A DNA stretch of 64,000 nucleotides from Roseiarcus sp963767245 (GTDB taxonomy: Bacteria > Pseudomonadota > Alphaproteobacteria > Rhizobiales > Beijerinckiaceae). Shown here piece by piece: positions 27,845 through 36,975 of the stretch (the first letter of the stretch is position 1; each line of letters starts with the position of its first letter). The stretch spans positions 62,001-126,000 of the forward strand of contig CAVYDG010000014.1 of assembly GCA_963767245.1 (NCBI GenBank). Reading direction: 5' to 3'. Under the pieces are notes generated by a model, which worked only from the letters and a program-made list of their open reading frames with translations, made no database searches and had not been told where the DNA came from. Position numbers and translations under genes: made by a program.

Positions 27845-27874
27845 AGCCCCGTCCAGGGAAACCCGGACGGGGCT
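27845..27874. terminator. Bidirectional rho-independent terminator
   Basis: A perfect ten-base stem AGCCCCGTCC / GGACGGGGCT (27845-27854 and 27865-27874) with a ten-base loop, followed on the plus strand by GTTTGT and on the minus strand by CTTTTTC. It lies between degP (+) and the DUF1328 gene (-), so it can end transcripts from both sides. Confidence 0.8.
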
Positions 27875-27968
27875 GTTTGTCGTACTGCATCGAGGACAAA
27901 TTGCGAGCGCAGCGAGCCTGGAGGCCTTAACCTCCGCGCTTCGATTGCGCTTCCGCAAACCGGCCGAG

Positions 27969-28145
27969 CTACGCTCGACGGATGAAGGCGAACACGACGC
28001 CGATAATTAATACGACGACGGCCACCCATATAAGGAGATGTGCGCCGCCCATAGCGGTCGACGCGACGCCGCCGAACCCCAATAGCGCCGCCACCAGGGC
28101 GACAACGATCAGGACGAGGGCATAGTAGATAAGGTTTCCGGGCAT
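27969..28145 (-). CDS. DUF1328 (YtjA) family membrane protein
   Basis: A 58-residue protein, MPGNLIYYALVLIVVALVAA then LLGFGGVASTAMG and a second span LLIWVAVVVLIIGVVFAFI, ending RRA. The two-span pattern with GFGG between the spans is the DUF1328/YtjA signature; members are small stress-related inner-membrane proteins of unknown mechanism. ATG 28145 is the family start. It converges on degP across the terminator. The 168 bases upstream (28146-28313) show no gene. Confidence 0.85.
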   Translation of the reverse strand: MPGNLIYYALVLIVVALVAALLGFGGVASTAMGGAHLLIWVAVVVLIIGVVFAFIRRA

Positions 28146-28313
28146 GACCGTGCGTCTCCAGCAATTTGCGGACGTATCCGCCGCGAACCCGGAAGTAACG
28201 CGGACGCCAGCGTTTGGTTCCATAGATCGCAAGCGACCCAGGAAGCGAAGCGCGGTTCAGCAGTGTCGTGCGGCTCCCGGGGCTTTCCCGGATAACTTGG
28301 GCCCAGGCTCGCA

Positions 28314-28523
28314 ATGACGGCCGCTCAGCGAAGCGCCTTTGCGCTGTTCGTGATCGCGACGGAAGAACGAGCACTTCGCGTCGCCGGCGAGTTGACCCGC
28401 GCAGGATTCGGCGCGATCATCGCTGATATGACGAGGGGCGCCCGCGCGGCGCCGGATTTGCCCGCCAGCAAAAATTGCCCCGAGGGTCTAAGCGCGGCGA
28501 CTGTTGTGTCCGGGGGACCATGA
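28314..28523 (+). CDS. Possible small protein coupled to the cytochrome operon
   Basis: A 69-codon frame whose stop overlaps the start of the cytochrome c gene (ATGA at 28520-28523). It reads MTAAQRSAFALFVIATEERA then LRVAGELTRAGFGAIIADM, with a plausible strand-helix pattern, and ends without a known motif. I recognise no family. Support is only the overlap and the composition; a good ribosome site is not evident. It could equally be untranslated leader. Confidence 0.35.
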   Translation: MTAAQRSAFALFVIATEERALRVAGELTRAGFGAIIADMTRGARAAPDLPASKNCPEGLSAATVVSGGP

Positions 28524-29227
28524 AACGGCGCTGGCTCACCTTCGCTCTCCTCAGCCTCGGCGCATTCGGGGCAAGCGGGGGATACCCACAGTCTGCGGAG
28601 CAAGCGCCGGACACCATGGAGGCGCGAGTCATGGCCTGCGCCCCGTGTCACGGCGCCAAGGGAGAGGGGACGAACAACGCCTATTTCCCGCGCCTCGCGG
28701 GCAAGCCTGCCGGCTATCTCACCAACCAGCTTCTCGCTTTCCACACCGGGCGCCGACACTACCCGCCAATGAACTACCTCCTCGCCTATCTTTCGGAAGA
28801 CTACCTGAAGAAGATAGCCAACTATTTCGCCGCCCAGCGACCTCCGCTGCCGCCGCCCATGATTCCCGACGTCAGCAATGAGGTGCTCGCGCGCGGCGAG
28901 TTGATCGTGACCCACGGCGAAGCGGCGGCCGGCGTGCCCGCCTGTTCGAGCTGCCACGGCCCCCACCTCACCGGTATGGAGCCCGCAATTCCAGGCCTTC
29001 TGGGCTTGCGCGCCAGCTACATCAGCGCACAGCTCGGCGCATGGCGCTATGGCACACGGACGGCAACCGCGCCCGACTGCATGCAAATCGTCGCCGGTCA
29101 TCTCACGGAGGAGGACGTCAAGGCGATTGCCGCCTTCCTCGCTTCGCGGCCCGCGCCGCCCGATCTTTCGCCTGCGCCCGAAGGCAGTTTCACTTTGCCA
29201 TTTGCTTGCGGGAGCGAGCCGCAATGA
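28520..29227 (+). CDS. Diheme cytochrome c (c4-like)
   Basis: A 235-residue exported cytochrome with a signal peptide (MKRRWLTFALLSLGAFGASG) and two heme sites, CAPCH (residues 40-44) and CSSCH (142-146), each in a c4-type domain (CHGAKGEGTNNAYFPRLAGK; SCHGPHLTGMEPAIPGLLG). It probably shuttles electrons in the periplasm to the oxidase encoded downstream. Its stop overlaps the next start (ATGA), so it belongs to the same operon. Confidence 0.85.
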   Translation: MKRRWLTFALLSLGAFGASGGYPQSAEQAPDTMEARVMACAPCHGAKGEGTNNAYFPRLAGKPAGYLTNQLLAFHTGRRHYPPMNYLLAYLSEDYLKKIANYFAAQRPPLPPPMIPDVSNEVLARGELIVTHGEAAAGVPACSSCHGPHLTGMEPAIPGLLGLRASYISAQLGAWRYGTRTATAPDCMQIVAGHLTEEDVKAIAAFLASRPAPPDLSPAPEGSFTLPFACGSEPQ

Positions 29228-30513
29228 CTTGGCTCATGGCGGGCTCATTTCGGTGGAAAAGCGTCCTTTCCGTCGCGGCGCTGGCCGGCGCGTCGATGCT
29301 CGCCAGCCTCGCCGCGCGCGGCGAGGACGCGAAACCGGCGCAACTAGATTCCTCGCTGGTCGCGAAGGGCGAATATCTTGCCCGGGCCGGCGACTGCATC
29401 GCCTGCCATACCGCCCCCGAAGGCAAACTGTTCGCCGGCGGCCTGCCGATGCCAACTCCGTTCGGGACGCTGTACACATCCAACATCACGCCCGATCGCG
29501 AGACGGGGATCGGAACATGGACCGCGGACCAGTTCTACGCGACGATGCATACCGGACGCTTCCCGGACGGCGGCCTGCTTTATCCGGCGATGCCTTTCGG
29601 TTCCTACACCAAGGTCACTCGTCCGGACAGCGATGCGATCTTCGCCTATCTGCAGACCATCGCGCCGGTTCGGCAAGCCGACCGTCCGCACGATCTGAAG
29701 TTCCCCTTCAATAACCGCTCGCTGATCCTTGGCTGGCGAACGCTCTATTTCACGGAAGGCGAATACGAGCCGGACCCAAGCCAGTCGACAGAATGGAACC
29801 GGGGAGCTTATCTGGTCGAGGGGCTTGGGCATTGCGCCATGTGCCACACCGCTATCAACGCGCTCGGCGGCAGCTCGGAATCAGAGGCGTTCCAGGGTGG
29901 CCTGATTCCGATGCAGAACTGGTACGCGCCGTCGCTGACCTCTGACAAAGAGGCGGGACTCGGCGACTGGAGCCTGAAAGACATCGCCGATCTGCTCAAG
30001 ACGGGAGTCTCGGCGCGTGGCGCGGTCTATGGGCCGATGGCCGAGGTCATCTACAACAGCCTGCAATATCTGACCGACGCCGATATCCAGGCAATGGCCG
30101 TTTACCTCAAAAGCCTTGCGCAAGGCAGGCCGACGGCCCCCGCGACCTCGAACGTTCCCGGCGCCGAAGGCAGCCTCCTGGCGACCCTGGGCAAAACAAT
30201 CTACGACAATCAGTGCGCGGTCTGTCATGGCGCGGATGGCCTCGGAAAGCCGCCGAACTTTCCGCCGTTGGCCGGCAACCCGTCGATCGAGATGGGATCG
30301 GCGGTGAACCCGATCCGCATGGTGCTGAACGGCGGATATCCGCCCGGGCCCGCAGGCAACCCAATGCCCTATGGCATGCCGCCGTTCGCGCAGTCCCTGT
30401 CCGACGACGAAGTCGCCGCGGTTGTCACCTATATCCGCACCGCGTGGGGCAATCGCGGGGCGTCGGTCAGCGCCCGCGACGCCAACGCTTTGCGCTCAGC
30501 ACCGCTCGATTGA
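29224..30513 (+). CDS. Triheme cytochrome c (alcohol/gluconate dehydrogenase subunit type)
   Basis: A 429-residue membrane-anchored or periplasmic protein with three CxxCH sites: CIACH (58-62), CAMCH (204-208) and CAVCH (331-335). Surrounding motifs GEYLARAGDCIACHTAPEGK, YTSNITPDRETGIGTWTAD and MPFGSYTKVTRPD are those of the cytochrome subunits of membrane alcohol, aldehyde and gluconate dehydrogenases. No dehydrogenase gene adjoins it; here it sits inside an oxidase operon and may take electrons from a periplasmic dehydrogenase encoded elsewhere. Overlaps the preceding gene. Confidence 0.87.
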   Translation: MTWLMAGSFRWKSVLSVAALAGASMLASLAARGEDAKPAQLDSSLVAKGEYLARAGDCIACHTAPEGKLFAGGLPMPTPFGTLYTSNITPDRETGIGTWTADQFYATMHTGRFPDGGLLYPAMPFGSYTKVTRPDSDAIFAYLQTIAPVRQADRPHDLKFPFNNRSLILGWRTLYFTEGEYEPDPSQSTEWNRGAYLVEGLGHCAMCHTAINALGGSSESEAFQGGLIPMQNWYAPSLTSDKEAGLGDWSLKDIADLLKTGVSARGAVYGPMAEVIYNSLQYLTDADIQAMAVYLKSLAQGRPTAPATSNVPGAEGSLLATLGKTIYDNQCAVCHGADGLGKPPNFPPLAGNPSIEMGSAVNPIRMVLNGGYPPGPAGNPMPYGMPPFAQSLSDDEVAAVVTYIRTAWGNRGASVSARDANALRSAPLD

Positions 30514-30520
30514 AGGTCCG

Positions 30521-30703
30521 ATGCTCAATTCCCCACTTCCCCCTTCCGGCGGCGATGAACCCCACGACGCCGACATCGAGGCGATCGTCGAGGGCGGCCC
30601 ACGCGGCGCCATCGCCGTGGCGGGCATTGCGACATTCCTTGTTGTGGCGATCTGGTTTGCTTTCTACCTGTTCGTCTTCTCGCCGCGGGCCATGACGCCA
30701 TGA
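30521..30703 (+). CDS. Small single-span subunit of the B-type oxidase
   Basis: A 60-residue protein: a Pro/Asp/Glu-rich N-terminal segment (SGGDEPHDADIEAIVEGG) followed by one membrane helix (AVAGIATFLVVAIWFAFYLFV, split here as two parts AVAGIATFLVVAI and WFAFYLFV) and a short tail. Position between the triheme cytochrome and subunit II fits the small subunit IIa of ba3-like oxidases, which completes the missing first helix of subunit II. It starts eight bases after the previous stop. Confidence 0.65.
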   Translation: MLNSPLPPSGGDEPHDADIEAIVEGGPRGAIAVAGIATFLVVAIWFAFYLFVFSPRAMTP

Positions 30704-30720
30704 GTTAGGAGACGCCCGCG

Positions 30721-31272
30721 GTGCATGATTCGTCGGGCGCGCAGGTTGCGGCGCGCGTGGAGCGCCGTTGGGCGACCTTCGTCATCCTCGTCATCGCGAT
30801 TTTCATCGCCGTCGCCGCGTTTGCGGGCATTCATCAGGCCACCATGCCGCAAGCCCAGGTCGAAACCATAAACCCGACCCGGCTTCATCTCGGCGGCGAA
30901 TTTGTCGAAACCAATCTCGGCAGCGCGGTCGAACCGGACGGCGCGGTGACCGTGCGCGCCATCGGCCAGCAATATTCCTTCACGCCTCAATGCATGGTCG
31001 TGCCCACGGACTCGCTGGTGACATTTCGTGTGGCGAGTGCCGACGTCATTCATGGCTTTCTGATCGAAGGCACCAACATCAACACGATGCTCGTGCCTGG
31101 TTATGTGTCCACCATCGCGGCGCGCTTCGACCAACCGGGCGATCACCTGATGCCATGCCAGGAGTTCTGCGGCGTCGGCCACGAGGGCATGTGGGCGAAA
31201 GTCAGGGTGATCGACGGGACCGAATTCATGAAAATGGCGGAGAGCAAGCCGAGGTTGACCTGTGTTGAATAG
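30721..31272 (+). CDS. Cytochrome c oxidase subunit II, ba3-like (CuA)
   Basis: A 183-residue protein with one membrane helix (FVILVIAIFIAVAAFAGI, residues 20-37) and a periplasmic cupredoxin domain with the complete CuA ligand set: His111 in DVIHGFLIE, then Cys146, Cys150, His154 and Met157 in CQEFCGVGHEGM. The single-helix form is that of B-type oxidases. GTG 30721 is used; the gene overlaps subunit I by 11 bases. It accepts electrons from cytochrome c. Confidence 0.9.
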   Translation: MHDSSGAQVAARVERRWATFVILVIAIFIAVAAFAGIHQATMPQAQVETINPTRLHLGGEFVETNLGSAVEPDGAVTVRAIGQQYSFTPQCMVVPTDSLVTFRVASADVIHGFLIEGTNINTMLVPGYVSTIAARFDQPGDHLMPCQEFCGVGHEGMWAKVRVIDGTEFMKMAESKPRLTCVE

Positions 31273-32887
31273 CCGGCGTCTGATCCTCGCCCATTTCTGG
31301 CTGGCCTTCGCGGTGTTCGGAGTCGCGATCGTGCTGGGCGCCTGGCAGATGCTCATCCGCAGTCCGCTGCGCGCCTGGATCAGCGACCCGGAATGGTATT
31401 ATCGGTCGCTGACCGCGCATGGAACCATCATGGGTTATGTGTTCCCGACGCTGGTCGCGATGGGTTTTGGCTATGCGATCAGCGAGTTGTCGCTTGGACA
31501 GCCGCTGATCGGACGGCGCTGGGCGTGGGTGGGATTTGGTCTGGTCCTCATCGGGGCCGTGACCGCGATAGTTCCAGTGTCGCTCGGCCGGGCGACCGTC
31601 CTCTACACCTTCTACCCGCCCCTGATCGGCAGCCCGTTCTATTATATCGGCGTCGTCCTCGTGGTGGTCGGATCGTGGATCTGGGTCGCGCTGATGGCGA
31701 TCAATCTGCACGCCTGGAAGAAAGCCAATCCCAGCCGGCCGGTGCCGCTCGCGATGTTCGCCAATGTCGCTGGCTCCTATCTTTGGGCCTGGACCGCGGT
31801 CGGCGCGGCGCTCGAGCTTTTGTTTCAGCTCATTCCGGTCGCGCTCGGCCTGACTGCGACCATCAATGCCGGGCTGTCGCGCGTGCTCTTCTCCTGGACG
31901 CTGCACGCGATCGTCTATTTCTGGCTAATTCCGACCTATATCGCCTACTACGCGATCCTGCCTCGGGCGATCGGCGGCAAGATCTACAGCGACACGATGA
32001 TGCGGCTCGCCTTCATAACATTCCTGGTCGTTGCGATGCCGATCGGCATCCATCACACGTTTGGCGACCCGCAGGTCGGCGCGGGATTCAAATTCGTCCA
32101 CTCCACCTTCACCGCGCTGGTCTCGATTCCCACCCTGATCACGGTCTTCACCATTTGCGCTTCGGTCGAGATCGCGGGGCGCCTTCGCGGAGGGCGGGGC
32201 CTGTTCGGGTGGCTCGCGGCGCTGCCGTGGAACAACCCGATCATGCTCGCTTCAGCCTTCTCCTTCGTGATGCTGGGCTTCGGCGGCGCCGGCGGACTCA
32301 TCAACATGAGCTACCAGCTCGACGCGACCGTTCATAATACGCAGTGGATCACCGGGCACTTTCACCTCATCTTCGCCGGCGCGATCGTGATCATGTATTT
32401 TGCCATCGCCTACGACATTTGGCCGCATCTGACGGGCCGCGCGCTCGCCGACCTCGGACTGATGCGCGCCCAGCTCTGGCTGTGGTTCGTCGGCATGATC
32501 GTGACCACCTTCCCCTGGCATTGGGTCGGCATCCTCGGCATGCCGCGCCGCATGGCCTATTTCGACTATAGCGACCCGGCGCTCGCCGCGGACGCCTTCC
32601 CGGTCGCGCTCTCGGTTTTCGGCGGATTCATCCTCCTCGCCTCGGGCATTCTCTTCCTGGCAGTGCTTATCCGCGGCCAGATGGCGCCTGCGGTCGAAAC
32701 AGAGCCTTACCGGTTCGCGACGGCGATCCATCCGCCCGTCGCCGTGCCCGCGCCGCTCAACGGCTTTGGCCTCTGGATCGCGCTGATGGTCGGCCTGACG
32801 ATCACCAACTACGGCTACCCGATTGTGCAGCTCGCCCTCCGGCCAGGCAGCGCGGTTCCCGCCGTCTATATTGGGGCTGAGCGATGA
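31262..32887 (+). CDS. Heme-copper oxidase subunit I, B-type (ba3-like)
   Basis: A 541-residue membrane protein with about 13 spans. Ligands are visible: His53 (YRSLTAHGTIMGY) and His368 for the low-spin heme, His366 (WITGHFHLI) for the high-spin heme, and CuB histidines His215 and His264/His265 (MPIGIHHTFGDP). His215 and Tyr219 (SWTLHAIVYFWL) form the HxxxY pair that is cross-linked in ba3 oxidases. K-channel-type spacing and absence of the D-channel motif agree with class B. It reduces oxygen and probably has high affinity. GTG start overlaps subunit II. Confidence 0.92.
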   Translation: MLNSRRLILAHFWLAFAVFGVAIVLGAWQMLIRSPLRAWISDPEWYYRSLTAHGTIMGYVFPTLVAMGFGYAISELSLGQPLIGRRWAWVGFGLVLIGAVTAIVPVSLGRATVLYTFYPPLIGSPFYYIGVVLVVVGSWIWVALMAINLHAWKKANPSRPVPLAMFANVAGSYLWAWTAVGAALELLFQLIPVALGLTATINAGLSRVLFSWTLHAIVYFWLIPTYIAYYAILPRAIGGKIYSDTMMRLAFITFLVVAMPIGIHHTFGDPQVGAGFKFVHSTFTALVSIPTLITVFTICASVEIAGRLRGGRGLFGWLAALPWNNPIMLASAFSFVMLGFGGAGGLINMSYQLDATVHNTQWITGHFHLIFAGAIVIMYFAIAYDIWPHLTGRALADLGLMRAQLWLWFVGMIVTTFPWHWVGILGMPRRMAYFDYSDPALAADAFPVALSVFGGFILLASGILFLAVLIRGQMAPAVETEPYRFATAIHPPVAVPAPLNGFGLWIALMVGLTITNYGYPIVQLALRPGSAVPAVYIGAER

Positions 32888-33703
32888 GCCAGGAGGCGCC
32901 GCTGTCCCCGAGGGACCCCTGGGTCGTTCGCAGCGTCGCCATCGTCGCGGCGGTCTTCGCCGGCTCGGCGATTTTGGGGTTCATGGTGTTTCCGCTGGTG
33001 CAGCCGAACGCGCAAGCTTCGAGTTTGTGGGATGCGATATGCAGCGCCGCGGGCGTCGTGCGTGCCCCGACCAGCGAAAAGCCGATCGAACCCACGTTCA
33101 CCGTGTCGTCCGCGATGATGACCTCCGACATGCTGCGCGGCGCGGACGCCGAGTTCGATCGGCCGCGGGGCCACGCTCGCCCATCAATGCGCGATCTGTC
33201 ATGGACCCACCGGCGTCAGCCGCGCCAATTCTCCCAACCTCGCGGGCCAGTACGCCAGCGTGATCTATAAGGAGCTCAAGGATTTCAAGACCGGCGCGCG
33301 TGTCAACGCCGTCATGTCGCCGTTCGCGGTCGCCCTGTCAGAGCAGGACATGGTCGATCTTGCTTCCTACTACGCCTATCTGCCGCGCCTGCCCGCCTAT
33401 CATCCAGGCGCGCCACTCCCCCTGCCCCGCATCGTCATCAATGGCGCGCCGCTGCGCGGCGTCGCGCCTTGTGGCGCGTGCCATGGCGCGCTGGACAACA
33501 AGGTCGGGAGCCCGTGGCTCGAGGGCCAGTCGGCGGCTTATGTCAAATCGCAGCTCGAGGGCTTCGCGTCGAACGACAGGCGCAACGATATCAGTGACCA
33601 GATGCGCAACATCGCCCGGCGGATGACGCCGGAGGAAATCGACGAAGCGGCCCAATACTACGCCTCGCAGCCGTCTCCCGACATGCGCTCGGAAACGCGC
33701 TGA
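32884..33703 (+). CDS. Membrane-anchored diheme cytochrome c of the oxidase operon (one frame break)
   Basis: It starts ATG 32884, overlapping the subunit I stop. An N-terminal anchor (VRSVAIVAAVFAGSAILGFM) is followed, in a frame shifted near 33165 at a CCGCGGGG, by the first heme site in RGATLAHQCAICHGPTGVSR and the second in GVAPCGACHGALDNKVG. Motifs NLAGQYASVIYKELKDFKTG and EDMVDLASYYAYL-type helices (EQDMVDLASYYAYL) are those of c4-like domains. About 273 residues once repaired. It probably donates electrons to subunit II. Confidence 0.85.
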
Positions 33704-33749
33704 CTTCGAGGTCGGCGGCGGGAGATCGCGGCGGATTTGCGCGTGTCGC

Positions 33750-35675
33750 TCACTCCTCGGCCAGCCCCGCTTTGCGCAGGCCCTCGAACAGGGGCGGTAT
33801 GTTCGGCGCATGGTCGGTCAGCCACTTGACCGTGAGGTTGGGATTGAGGCGGCGGCCTTCCGCCAGAGCAGCCTTCGCCTCATCCATCTTGCCTGCGAGC
33901 GCATAGGCGGCGGCCAGATTTACGTACGGTATGAAATAGTGGGCGCCGGCGTCGATCGCCTTTTGGAATTCGTCGATAGCGACGTCGAAATGGCCGAGAC
34001 CAAGTTCCGCCATACCCAAATTTATCAGCCTGTTGGGAGTTTCGGGATCGCGCGGACTTAACCGCATCGCCTGCTGCGCATCAGATTTGGCTTGCTCGAA
34101 ACGGCCAAGGACAATTTCAGCGAGAGTTCGCGCGTCAAGCAACGGCGCGTTGTTAGGATCGATCGCGAGACCAGAATCGGCGGCGCGGAGCGCTTCGTTC
34201 GCGCGGCCCGTACCGGCCAGATAAAAGCTCTTCGCCGCGTATGCCCGCATGTTGTCGGGCGCCAGCGCTATGGCCCGGTCGGCCTGATCGATGATCTTTC
34301 CATCGAGATTTGTTTCCGTGGCGGCCTCTCCGAACGTGAAGAGGGCCATAGTGGTGAAGGCTTCGCCCGCGAGCGCGTCGGCGTCATTCGGGTCGGCCTT
34401 GAGCGCCTGGTCGAACAGGGCGAGCGCAGCATAGTGGCTGTCGCGCTTTTCCTTTGGCGGCTCAGGGTACGATTGCCACATCGTAGCCCAGCCGCGCATG
34501 GCCAGATCGATGGCGTCCGGGTTCTGTGAGCGGGCGCTCTTTTCTGCTTCCGCCTTAGTCAGTTCGAAACCCAGGGCGTTGCCCAGTCGCGCCACCACCT
34601 CGTCCTGCAGCTTGAACAAGTCGGCGACGTCTTCCTCGAAACGGTCGGCCCAGAGATGCGCGCCGGTTTCGGCGTCGATGAGCTGGGCGTTGATGCGCAC
34701 GCGGTTCTGATCGCGCTGCACCGAGCCTTCAAGCACGTAGCGCACGCCGAGCTCCCTGCCGATCTCCTTGGCGTCGATGCTCTTGCCTTTGTAGGTGAAG
34801 GCGGTGTTGCGCGCGATCACGAAGCTGTTGCGGATGCGCGACAGATCGGTGGTGAGGTTTTCGGTGATGCCGTCGGCGAAATAATCTTGCCCAGGATCGC
34901 CTGACAGATTGGCGAACGGCAGCACGACGATCGACAGATGCGCGGGTTCGGCGGGCGCCGACGTGCTTGGCGCGACAGGCGCCAGTCCATCTATAACTAC
35001 GGGCCCGGGCCGGTTTGCGCTAAGGAACCACCAACCGGCGCCGGCGACGAGGACGAGCAAGGCGGCGATCCCGGCCGCGAGCGGGGCTAACATCGAACGC
35101 CGCTTCGGCGCCGCAAGCTCCGCCGGCGTCGCGGGCTTCGGCTGGGCAGGCTCGCCAGCCTCCAGCGAATAGACCCGGATCGGCTCGGCGATGTTCTTAA
35201 GTTGGGTCGGACCGAGATCACTCACTTTCAGGTCGAGGCGGGACTTGACCTGCCAGTAAGCGGCCTCGGAAAGACAGATCGCGCCTGGCGCGCAAACACT
35301 CTCCAGCCGGGCGGCGATATTGACGCCATCGCCCATCAGATCGCCGTCGCTCTCCTCGACCACGTCGCCCAGATGAATGCCGACGCGGAACTCGATGCGG
35401 CGTTCGGGCGGCAGGCCCGCGTTACGTTCGATGAGGCCGTTCTGCACTTCGATCGCGCAGCGCACCGCGTCGACCACACTGCGGAACTCGATGAGAATGC
35501 CATCGCCGGTGCGCTTGAAGACGCGGCCATGATGAGCGGCGATGGCGGGGTCGATCAGGTCGCTCCTGAGTCCCCGAAGGCGCGAGAGCGTGCGATCCTC
35601 GTCCGCTCCCGCGAGCCGGCTGTAGCCGACGACATCGGCGACCAGGATCGCCGCAATTTTCCGGGTCTCGCTCAT
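33750..35675 (-). CDS. Adenylate/guanylate cyclase with C-terminal TPR domain
   Basis: About 641 residues. The N-terminal class III cyclase domain begins SETRKIAAILVADVVGYSRL (metal-binding Asp in ADVVGYS), with RVFKRTGDGILIEF and VGIHLGDVVEESDGDLMGDG then VNIAARLE. A single membrane helix follows (LAPLAAGIAALLVLVAGAGW, about residues 205-225), then a TolB-like region with IVVLPFANLSGDPGQDYFAD, and TPR repeats to the end (for example DPNDADALAGEAF, DPNNAPLLDARTL). Such proteins are frequent in Rhizobiales; the output is cAMP or cGMP, the input unknown. ATG 35675 is the usual start. Confidence 0.85.
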   Translation of the reverse strand: MSETRKIAAILVADVVGYSRLAGADEDRTLSRLRGLRSDLIDPAIAAHHGRVFKRTGDGILIEFRSVVDAVRCAIEVQNGLIERNAGLPPERRIEFRVGIHLGDVVEESDGDLMGDGVNIAARLESVCAPGAICLSEAAYWQVKSRLDLKVSDLGPTQLKNIAEPIRVYSLEAGEPAQPKPATPAELAAPKRRSMLAPLAAGIAALLVLVAGAGWWFLSANRPGPVVIDGLAPVAPSTSAPAEPAHLSIVVLPFANLSGDPGQDYFADGITENLTTDLSRIRNSFVIARNTAFTYKGKSIDAKEIGRELGVRYVLEGSVQRDQNRVRINAQLIDAETGAHLWADRFEEDVADLFKLQDEVVARLGNALGFELTKAEAEKSARSQNPDAIDLAMRGWATMWQSYPEPPKEKRDSHYAALALFDQALKADPNDADALAGEAFTTMALFTFGEAATETNLDGKIIDQADRAIALAPDNMRAYAAKSFYLAGTGRANEALRAADSGLAIDPNNAPLLDARTLAEIVLGRFEQAKSDAQQAMRLSPRDPETPNRLINLGMAELGLGHFDVAIDEFQKAIDAGAHYFIPYVNLAAAYALAGKMDEAKAALAEGRRLNPNLTVKWLTDHAPNIPPLFEGLRKAGLAEE

Positions 35676-35858
35676 GGCGCGCCCTCGGCCCGCCACGAGA
35701 CTAGGACAGAAACCCTTCCCCGACCGACCCCGGCGCGGGAACGATCGCTGCTGACGGCCGAGTCACTCTCTACCTTCGGAAGCCGAAAATCAGGCCGAGG
35801 CGCTACCCGTCGCCGCACCGCCGTTGAGCCACGGACGCGCCGGCGCCGCGGCTTCGGT

Positions 35859-36532
35859 CTAACTGAGCCGATAGAAGATGACGATGTGAATGAACATGAG
35901 AGCGGGCACCAGAAACCCTGGAATGAGGAGCCACGGCAAAGTGGTCATCAGCGCGCTGGACGGCGGGCCGGCAAAGACCTGAAGCGGGCCCGGGGCGGAT
36001 AAGGCGCCGAGCGCGACGGCATTGACGAGGTCGGCGATCCCGATCGTATTCCAGATCAGCGCCAGCGTTCGCGCGGGGCGCCGAACCGCAGCATCGCCCA
36101 GGCGACCGGCAGCGCCGTAACGCCGACAAAAATGTCGCCCCAGCCCGCGCTCGGCGCGAAGGGCGCCGGCAGCTTCCCTGCCGCAAGGAGAATGAGGAAG
36201 ATCACACCAAGGATCCGGATCGCGTTGAGCGCGACCAGCGCGGGCAACGGAATCGCCAGCATCGCGTCCCGGATCGGGCGAAAAGCGAAGAAGATGCCGG
36301 TGAGGGCGGCAACCGGCAGCGCCACGATCAAGCCCCGCCCGGGAACGCCGACACCGCGCGTGGGATCGAGCGCCCCGGTCGCGCCGATGGCGAGCGCCAG
36401 CGCGAACCAGGCGCCGAAAACGCCGGCGACAGCGAGGCGCCCGGGCGCAGTTCGCGCGAGCGCGTGGGACAGAAAGGCGACGACGATCGAAGCCGCGACC
36501 GTCAAGGCGATTGCCGAGAGAGTTTCGAACAT
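35859..36532 (-). CDS. Conserved hypothetical membrane protein (one frame break)
   Basis: It begins MFETLSAIALTVAASIVVAF and has about six hydrophobic segments, among them RLAVAGVFGAWFALALAIGA, ALNAIRILGVIFLILLAAG and, after a frame change near 36075, LALIWNTIGIADLVNAVALG and LLIPGFLVPALMFIHIVIFY. About 224 residues. No family name comes to mind. It follows the MarR gene by 51 bases on the same strand, so the two probably form an operon and the regulator may control it. Confidence 0.65.
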
Positions 36533-36583
36533 GGCGGCTGCTCCTGGTTAATGCGCATATGCACGTACCGAACCAAATTTTTT

Positions 36584-36970
36584 TTAGCCCGACGGCCTCG
36601 CCAGCGCTGCGTCCTGCGCCTTTCGCCAGGCGGGATAAGCGCGCCGGGCCGCCTCCGCGCCCTTGGCCGTAATGGCTGTTTTGTGGACGCGCCGGTCGGC
36701 GCCGTCCTCGATCGTGACCAAGCCGTCGCGATGAAGCGGACGAAGGTTGCGGGTGAGCGTCGTCCGGTCGAGGCCGAGAAAGTCGGCAAGCCGCGTCGCC
36801 GGCATCGGGCCGGTCTGGATCAGCGTCGCCAGCAGGGTGAATTGCGACGCCCGCAAGCCCGATCCCCGCATCGCCCGTTCGTAAAAGCGCGTTAGCTCGC
36901 GGCTCTTCCGCCGCGCCGCCGAGCAGGCGCACTGACGGGTGTCAGCGAAATCGATTGTGTCGGCGGTCAT
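36584..36970 (-). CDS. MarR family transcriptional regulator
   Basis: A 128-residue winged-helix regulator: CSAARRKSRELTRFYERAMR, LRASQFTLLATLIQTGPMPA, ATRLADFLGLDRTTLTRNLR (recognition helix), then the wing GLVTIEDGADRRVHKTAI. Four features of the family are present and length is normal. A cysteine pair (CAC) near the N-terminus could sense oxidants; that is inference. A perfect palindrome lies directly before the start and may be its autoregulatory site. Confidence 0.85.
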   Translation of the reverse strand: MTADTIDFADTRQCACSAARRKSRELTRFYERAMRGSGLRASQFTLLATLIQTGPMPATRLADFLGLDRTTLTRNLRPLHRDGLVTIEDGADRRVHKTAITAKGAEAARRAYPAWRKAQDAALARPSG

Positions 36971-36975
36971 ATAAC

